Assembly (NCBI GenBank): GCA_025174535.1
Contig: JALBUN010000045.1
Coordinates: 2,356,001-2,420,000, forward strand
Reading direction: 5' to 3'
DNA length: 64,000 nucleotides
Source of the DNA: Cantharellus purpuraceus
Lineage: Eukaryota; Basidiomycota; Agaricomycetes; Cantharellales; Hydnaceae
Shown: piece after piece, positions 57,577 to 64,000 of the stretch
How the letters are laid out: each line of letters starts with the position of its first letter
Numbering within the stretch: the stretch's first letter is position 1
Position numbers and translations under genes: made by a program
Notes under the pieces: model-generated
Seen by the model: the letters and a program-made list of their open reading frames with translations, nothing else
The model's database searches: none
What the model was told of the DNA's origin: nothing

Positions 57577-59270
57577 ATGCCAGTGAAGAGACGGACGTGT
57601 AGTATCCTCCTTACGTTCCTCGCTCTTTTCTTGCTTGGTACAGTTATTGTACTCTCTACGATATCCTTCTACCTCCATATCGACGCAGCTGCTTATATCA
57701 CTCCGGAGGAGGTTGAAACATTGACAAGTAACACCACAGGTCCCCAAGTTGAGCGTATACCACGTATCATACACCAAACATGGAAGACAGAGATACTTCC
57801 AGACCGATGGGTAGCTGTCTCCCAGACCTGCAAGGATATTATGCCCGATTAGTGCGTAGCTCTCTCTGTGCTTTTGTGGCTGAGTTGAATGATGGCTGCA
57901 GCGAGTACAAGTTATGGACAGATGCCATGTCGCGTGAATTCATTGCTACACATTATTCATGGTTTCTGCCTACCTTTGACGCCTATACATATCCCATCCA
58001 ACGTGCCGACGCTATACGTTACTTCGTCCTTTACCACTTTGGAGGCGTGTATCTTGATCTCGATGTAGGCTGCCTACGATCGCTCGACCCTCTTCTCGTA
58101 TATCCCGTCATTCTTCCCAAAACTATCCCTGTGGGAGTTTCTAATGACCTCATGTTTGCTGAAAGGGGTCACCCGTTCATGGAGCAAACCATTCACAGTC
58201 TAGCTACGTTCGATCATTCCTACATCTTAAACTATCCCACTGTAATGTTTTCCACGGGGCCCATGTTCCTGTCTGCTCAATTTGGCATCTACACTGCGTC
58301 CCATCCACCGTCTCCTGAATATCCGGGTGGCGACGTTCGCATCCTACCCAAATCATTATATGGGAAGAACGCGAAACCGGGAGAGGCGCCGGAGTCCTTC
58401 TTTTCCCATCATTATGGAAGCAGTTGGCATGCAGATGATGCCGCATTTATCACCTTCCTCGGTACATGGGGAAAGGCTCTGATGTGGATAGGACTGGTCA
58501 TCCTTATCATGGGTATTACGCGGTTGGTATGGCAGAAGAAGTCGAAAGGTCAGCACGGAGAAAGGGATAGGAGGCGGTTTGCTTTTGGGAGGTACGATGT
58601 AATGTTACCTCGCGTTTATCACCAAGATGGTAGCTTTCACTTGGATCTGGGCTTCGTCACGATGTCAGAGCCATCAGGTATCACGACGGAGCCTCCTACG
58701 CCCACGTCCTCGTTTTCTTCGGAGCCGCCTTCTCCGTCTGGGGAACATGCCCTCTTACCAGTTTCATTTGGCGTGAGGTCATCATCTCCCGGGATACCAT
58801 CAGATACCTCCAGAGAACCTCTATCGATCGCAACGATTGCTACCCGTGCGTTCCACCGAGCGGGGACCTGGGTCCGTGCTTCTGTCACTGGTTACAGTGA
58901 TTCTCGGCCGCAACGTCGAAGTAGTCAACGTCGTGGCGTCATGTTCTTCCTTCCTGCCATTTTTGCCCCATCGTCATCGCTGCCTTTCGCGGAACATAGC
59001 ATACCTCTGTTAACGTCACAAACTTCTGTTGCACCCCAAGGACTATCTCGCTCTCGATCGCCTCTGCACTACAAGAAGGACTCGGAAGACCTCGTTCTGT
59101 CGGATGCGGGGTCTCATGCCACACAAAACTTTCAGCTGGGCTCTTCGGCTGTTCGCGTACCACCACCACCATATGAACAAGGTCGTGGTGGCCCATCACA
59201 TATGACTGCAGAATGGATAGCAGGAGAGGCTGGATGGGATGAATGGACTGGGAACGAGGACATATCATAG
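57577..59270 (+). CDS. SUR1: GT32 mannosyl-phosphorylinositol-ceramide synthase-like protein
   Basis: Golgi glycosyltransferase like Sur1/Csh1, catalytic subunit that mannosylates inositol-phosphoceramide with GDP-mannose. Start MPVKRRTCSILLTFLALFLL (57577) is a type II signal anchor. IPRIIHQTWKTEILPDRW is the GT32 entry motif; an intron after MPD joins YEYKLWTDAMSREFIATHY. QRADAIRYFVLYHFGGVYLD with LDVGC carries the DxD (about 57985-58070). A second membrane segment, ALMWIGLVILIMGITRLVW (about 58475), is followed by a roughly 250-residue Ser/Pro-rich cytosolic tail, longer than in yeast, ending WTGNEDIS. The tail could carry sorting or phosphorylation signals; that is inference. Confidence 0.87.
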
Positions 59271-59416
59271 AATACGATTAGGTCTGCAGTAAAACTACCT
59301 CATACTTCCACCGAAACCGATACCCTACCTAGCTACCGCTACGTCTCGTAGTGCACACAGATACGAGTTGATTATATAAATAAATGATATGCACTTATGC
59401 CATGATTACCACCACT

Positions 59417-61355
59417 CTATCTCGACTGAGTGCGTGCTATGGCGCCCATGTTCACTACCAGAGCAGACATGGCTACTCCCGCTAGGGTGTATGTCGCAGA
59501 TGGACCGACAGTCCAATACAATGCACATGCTATGTAAGTCTGATCAGCTACCTGCTTACATTATGCCACTGTCCTTACCTAACAATGGTCCAATCGCACG
59601 GCCCAGCTGGCCAGATGAGCGAAAAGCTCCTAGAGCTTGGCCTTTTGCTAGTTGAGGATGTTCCTCCTTTGGCTTTCCAGTATCTTGATCCGTGCCGGCA
59701 TCATCACATTGCAAAGACGCAAATGCAGTGAGGGAGTTCACGACGGTTGCAGAGGTAAACGCAAGGCAGACAGCTGCCGTGCGTAGCACACCGATCGCAA
59801 CAGCACGATTGGTGGCTACTAACGGCGGAAGGATGGCGAGGAGGACAAGGCCCATGGCACATGTCAATACTCCTCGCCGAGCCATTTTTCCTTCACCAAC
59901 TTTCGGAATCGCTCTGCGTACGTAGCCACCTTGTAATAATGCACTGACGATCCCAATGAACCCTACACCAAAGGTGAGCATAAATGCCTTCACAAGAAGA
60001 TCCCATATGACCTATCAAGGATCCATTTTGTTTGTTATTCCAATCTAGCACTAAATCCCATAGAATAATTAGCATTGGTACGTGAAAGATGATGACATGC
60101 GCGTACGGTCAAAAGTGAGGAACGTCAAAGTGAATTCAACCCCTGGATGGAAGTGTTAGCAAACACAACAGAAAACTTATAATTAAACCCGTTTGCCTGA
60201 AAAGAGCCCAAGGAATAACAAATGCAGCTGTCGGAGACTCCGCAATATAGCTAATCTCGTAGGAATATCGGCCATTCGGGGTGCAAGTGCTGCGGCACTC
60301 TTCGTTTTGCCATTTGTTGGTTTTTCTTTCGCCACATTTATGCCGCTCCCTCGAGTCTCTGGGAGTGCTACAATCAGAAAGACGGTCTCAAGTGTGAGGA
60401 GAATGAGAGTAATGATCGCTGGTGTGGCATAAATGTTAAGATTCAACTCGCGACCAGCAAACGTTAGAGGGGCAGGGCGTGATGCAAAATACGCCCCAAT
60501 CGGGGGGCCTATGCAAAAGCATATAGCGAATGCGATTCCAACTTGGGAAAGTGCTCGAGCTCGATTGGCAGGCGTCGTTACGTCCGACAAAATGGCACTT
60601 GTTCAATGTGTCAATAGTTCACCAATAAACAGATGTCACAACACTCACATGGCTAATTGGACGTTTCCTTCGCTCGCTCCTCCAATTGCTCTGGAGAGCA
60701 TAAAAGAAGCAAACGTAGTGGATTGTGTCCATCTGCCTGAAATGGTGAGCCCGTGTTAGCGATCTCAATATAAACGAGAACATACACTGCTGCTGAGAGC
60801 AGATTTCCGATCATCGTCAGTAATAGAATTCGTTTCCGGCCATAACGGTCAGATAGCCGTCCGATGTAAGGAGACACGAGGAACTGAAGAGTTCTAACTG
60901 ATAATAAGCTTCTGGAAAGCGCATGATATTATTTTCTGTGCATACGAAAATAACGATCCCATTAATCCTCCTAGTAGCCTACATGTGAATATAGAGCTAT
61001 GTATACAAATATGACGTACCTAGCAAAACGATATCCCACTTCTGAGAGTTCTCTGGGGGATTATAAAAAAACCCTCGTAGGCTAGAAACAGCACCAAGGG
61101 TTTGCGACAAGAACCCATGAGGATCTGAAGACTCTCGCTACCAGGAACGTCAACGCAACGACTCTCCGTGTCAAATAGTATCGTTCGTTTACCTTCGTGT
61201 ACCATTCTATTAAACGAGGGAAGAGAGGTAAAGGAATCGTGAAAGCTGGCGACAATATGAGCCGCTACCACGTTTGGACACACGACACGCCACTAACCAA
61301 ACAGATCAAGCACCAGAGACAGAAAGACGACAGTTTCAACACCTCTGGTCGACAT
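59417..61355 (-). CDS. MFS transporter (MFSD10/tetracycline-resistance-like)
   Basis: Twelve-segment major facilitator of unknown substrate. Start MSTRGVETVVFLSLVLDLF (61355), joined by a canonical intron to AFTIPLPLFPRLIEWYTK, typical of the eukaryotic MFSD10 group. The MFS A-motif is YIGRLSDRYGRKRILLLTMI (about 60870-60815). ANRARALSQVGIAFAICFCI with GPPIGAYFAS (about 60575-60500) is the fourth-fifth segment. A cytosolic loop, KEKPTNGKTKSAA, splits the halves. LRTAAVCLAFTSATVVNSLT (about 59790) and ALGAFRSSGQLGRAIGPLLG (about 59620) are in the second half. The last exon, ALYWTVGPSATYTLAGVAMS, ends GAIARTQSR (stop 59417-59419). Export of a drug or organic ion is a guess. Confidence 0.78.
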
Positions 61356-61641
61356 GACGGCGTGAAGGAGAGGATCACAGTCTGTTTGATCTTGGCTTGA
61401 GCGTCTTCAATACCCGGCGCAGATCGCGTTTTAAATATTCCATCGAGAATGCTGCTAGCGCTGTGCGTCTAACAACCGCTGGGTTTCATCCAACCAATCA
61501 TGTACAGCATCTTGGTTTCATGGGACTCTCAGGACCCACCGTTGTGGTTAACGATAGGTGTGTTCGCACGTCCTTGTAGCTCTAACGACTAATCTCTTGA
61601 CACGTTGTTCGTCGTGTTTCTAATATCACAACATCCATACA

Positions 61642-64000
61642 TTATTCTCCTATTCCCTTAAACTTTTGATCATCAGATGCCTGTGTGAGAGCTGTCTGGT
61701 GATGCGAGCTAGTCTCGGTCTTTGTCACTTCTCTTAATGCCATTGTCGCATATGCTGCAGTCCCCAATTGCAGTCGGATCTGCAATGCTAAAAATGGCCC
61801 GTTTTCGTCCGTCAATGGCGGGTCAAAACCAAGCAACTGATCTTCATCAGATTGCGCTAAAGCAACATCCGGGTCTGTGTAGCGCATGGTGGACCACGAG
61901 ATGTGCTTTGGAAGGTGGAGAACCTTCCTATATGATCCTCCTAGAGTATAATCTCTGGGATAAATCAGTACTGTGAGTCAGGAACCTGTAGGGATCGCCC
62001 ACCTTTGTTTCCGCTGGAAGTTGTCTGGGTCAAGTCCATCAAGTTTCAAAAACTCTCTGTACTTCTCTCCAAGTGGTCCCTCTGGATAAGCGACATCTGT
62101 TCCCGGAAGCGGCATAATAACGTCAAAAATAGTATACTTGTCCAGATCATCTGCACCCAGAGCCTTGACCCGCGGGGGCTGCCATGCCTTGCGATCAGAC
62201 TGTTCTGTGGAGGTAGAAGGCTTTTCGTCTTCTACAGGCCCTATCAACTCTAGGAAGGAGTATTTATTAGCATCGAAGTCGCTTCGAAAAACAGAGAAAC
62301 ACGTACCATCAGTGAGATCCGGAGGAGCATCTCCTTCAACGCTAGCAAGAGGGGGGACGTCTAATATCACGTTCTCAATCCCATCTGCCGTGGTCCCCGC
62401 TGTATCAAAGACGAGGTCACCAACAATCGGTTTCCGTCCATATACCTTTATACGCTCCGACACGATGGCATTCCATACGTATGATTGGTAGGCATGTACA
62501 TACATAAGGCGAAGATTTTTGGGAATCTGTCATCAACCGGTCAATGTGTACATTTAAAAGCGCAGACGACATACTGTTGATATGGCCCCCAAAGCATTTC
62601 TGTCGTCTCCCCCCTGTTTTTTGTAACTCTCGAGAATACAACGTTCAGCGACGACGCGACGTGGCATTAACGATAGAGCCTTGTCAAGGTCTCTTTCCTC
62701 AAGCCAAGCACGACGGGCGGCTTCCGCCTCGGGATATTCTCCCGGACGGGGCCGTAGTAGGAGTGAGACGGCTCCAGTCCAGTCGGATCGCAAGAGAGCG
62801 AGCCCAATCGAGTGCGTAGGAATAGTTGCTGTGCCGAACCGTTGCATCCCTGTTAACCAAATAAGTGCCAGTCAATGCCGGTTGATTCATCAGTCAGAAG
62901 CTGGAAACAACCATAGTAATTGATAAACCCATTGTCCTTGAGAGAGTTTAGAGCTAGGGCCATCGTTTCCTCAGAGTCCACCTTGACATTCCTATGAGGG
63001 CATTTAGGAACTCTATGCCATAAAAACAATGAAATAACAACGCACCGCAATGTGATCACGAATGCATTGCCTCTAAGCATACCTAGCTCAAGAAAGCGTT
63101 TTCGATAGGTAAGATCTCCAATTCTAATACCCCTTTCCCCCCGTTCTGCAATTGCTTGTTGTAGAGTTCGCCTGCCCGTGATGCCGTTCAGCGTCTTCCA
63201 TACATCCTGGATAGTTTTCCCATTTCTTTTGAATGAAACCCGCTGGATAGTCACGCCACGTTTATCCTTCGTGCCTGAGATGGAGAGATCTCTAACGGGA
63301 GTGTGCAACAATCGAGACAAGTGCGAGAGGGCATCCTGAGTATCTCTATTTGTCTTTTGCATGCTGAAGTGGATGTAAGGGAAAGGGCTGCCTCTTCCAC
63401 CTAATGCAGATGAATTGCAAAGTTGCGCCAGGCATTAAAGTATGCAGCATACCTCGAGCGATAGCATCCTCCTTGTTACCACGCTTCACGTTGCCACCTT
63501 TATTCTTTGACCATTTAATAACAATACGTTGTCCTGCATCGCTGCCTGTGCCACTGCGGTCGGTTTCCGTCTCCAGTTTGCCTTTGAAAAGAGTACGTAT
63601 GATCTCGTGAAGTGCAGTCCGTTCTTGTTTTGATGAAATTGGCTGATCTCGGCAGACAGTTAGATGTAACGTACAGAAAACTGACTTGCGAAGTCGGTTG
63701 GATACGAACGTCCGATAAAACCTTTCTATTATCCTCCCGACCGCCGCGAGCTTCCCTGTCGCCACGTCCTCTTCCACCCTTGTCTCTACCTCTTCTTCCT
63801 CTTTTACCGCCTTTGCCTCGTGCGCTTTGCGAATCAGAGGTCTTTGATACGGAGGCTTCGGCTGCAAGGTCTTGCTCTTTTGAACCATCACCGGCCTGTG
63901 ATTGTCGATTCCCCCAACCATTGTCACTAACAAACGGGGCTTCAGGACCCTGGAGAAACATCTCCTTCAACTTCTCCATCACAGATTCTGATAGAAATGG
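61642..64000 (-). CDS. PUS7: tRNA/mRNA pseudouridine synthase PUS7 (TruD family), 5' partial
   Basis: Pseudouridylates U13/U35 of tRNAs and sites in mRNA and snRNA. The start is beyond the right edge, since the conserved opening of the TruD fold is absent from the window. Visible from the 5' side: a disordered RG/KG-rich insert (GKGGKRGRRGRDKGGRGRGD, about 63820), SSKQERTALHEIIRTLFKGK, then LSISGTKDKRGVTIQRVSFK, with the catalytic Asp in GTKDKRG (about 63280). GFINYYGMQRFGTATIPTHS is spliced at about 62910-62830. LMYVHAYQSYVWNAIVSERI (about 62505) belongs to the TRUD insertion domain. DVAYPEGPLGEKYREFLKLD (about 62090) and TDENGPFLALQIRLQLGTAA with YATMALREV complete it; stop 61642-61644. Confidence 0.92.

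Overview
The window looks like chromosomal DNA of a filamentous basidiomycete, most likely an Agaricomycete. Nearly every gene is interrupted by introns of about 45-60 bases. Genes lie close together on both strands, about one per 2 kb. The content is eukaryotic housekeeping (ribosome, proteasome lid, Elongator, TORC2, GARP, EMC), and several proteins have the architecture usual in mushroom-forming fungi. There is no operon structure and no recognisable transposon, CRISPR array, rRNA or tRNA. All gene models were assembled by eye from reading frames, splice sites and family conservation. Outer coordinates are start codon to stop codon; some internal exon edges are approximate.

Layout, left to right: 1-6.3 kb, 5'-truncated EDEM/MNL1 mannosidase (+), adenine phosphoribosyltransferase (-), ribosomal protein eS1 (-). 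6.4-16.3 kb, a minus-strand run: uncharacterised basic/serine-rich protein, Dal5-type MFS permease, acetyl-CoA acetyltransferase with a likely mitochondrial leader, Elongator subunit ELP4 and proteasome deubiquitinase RPN11. 16.4-25 kb: VPS52 (+), EFR3 (-), secreted aldose 1-epimerase (-). 25.1-34.5 kb: GC-rich adrenodoxin reductase ARH1 (+), Rev1-like BRCT protein (-), folylpolyglutamate synthase (+), SLX4 (-), EMC10 (-), small orphan (+). 34.7-47.9 kb: RING protein (-), BSD2/NDFIP-like adaptor (+), GPH sugar symporter (-), AVO2-like ankyrin protein (-), PheRS beta chain FRS1 (+), DPH6 (-). 47.9-64 kb: NPC1-type sterol transporter (+), RNPS1-like SR protein (-), C2H2 factor (-), SWT1-like PIN RNase (+), SUR1-type GT32 (+), MFS transporter (-), and PUS7 (-), which runs off the right edge.

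The genes do not form one pathway or a biosynthetic cluster. Loose themes recur: protein quality control and ubiquitin (MNL1, EMC10, RPN11, RING protein, BSD2), translation and RNA modification (eS1, ELP4, FRS1, DPH6, PUS7), membrane lipid and signalling (EFR3, AVO2, NPC1, SUR1), and DNA repair (SLX4, BRCT protein). Several neighbours are divergent with under 130 bases between start codons, so shared promoters are likely.

I found no convincing new system. The most checkable oddities are GC-AG introns whose use is forced by reading frame, an ARH1 start codon on a C7 tract overlapped by an upstream ORF, an NPC1 gene with no visible signal peptide packed against DPH6, a RING protein with a second Cys/His cluster, and an uncharacterised conserved-looking gene at 6.4-8.8 kb.
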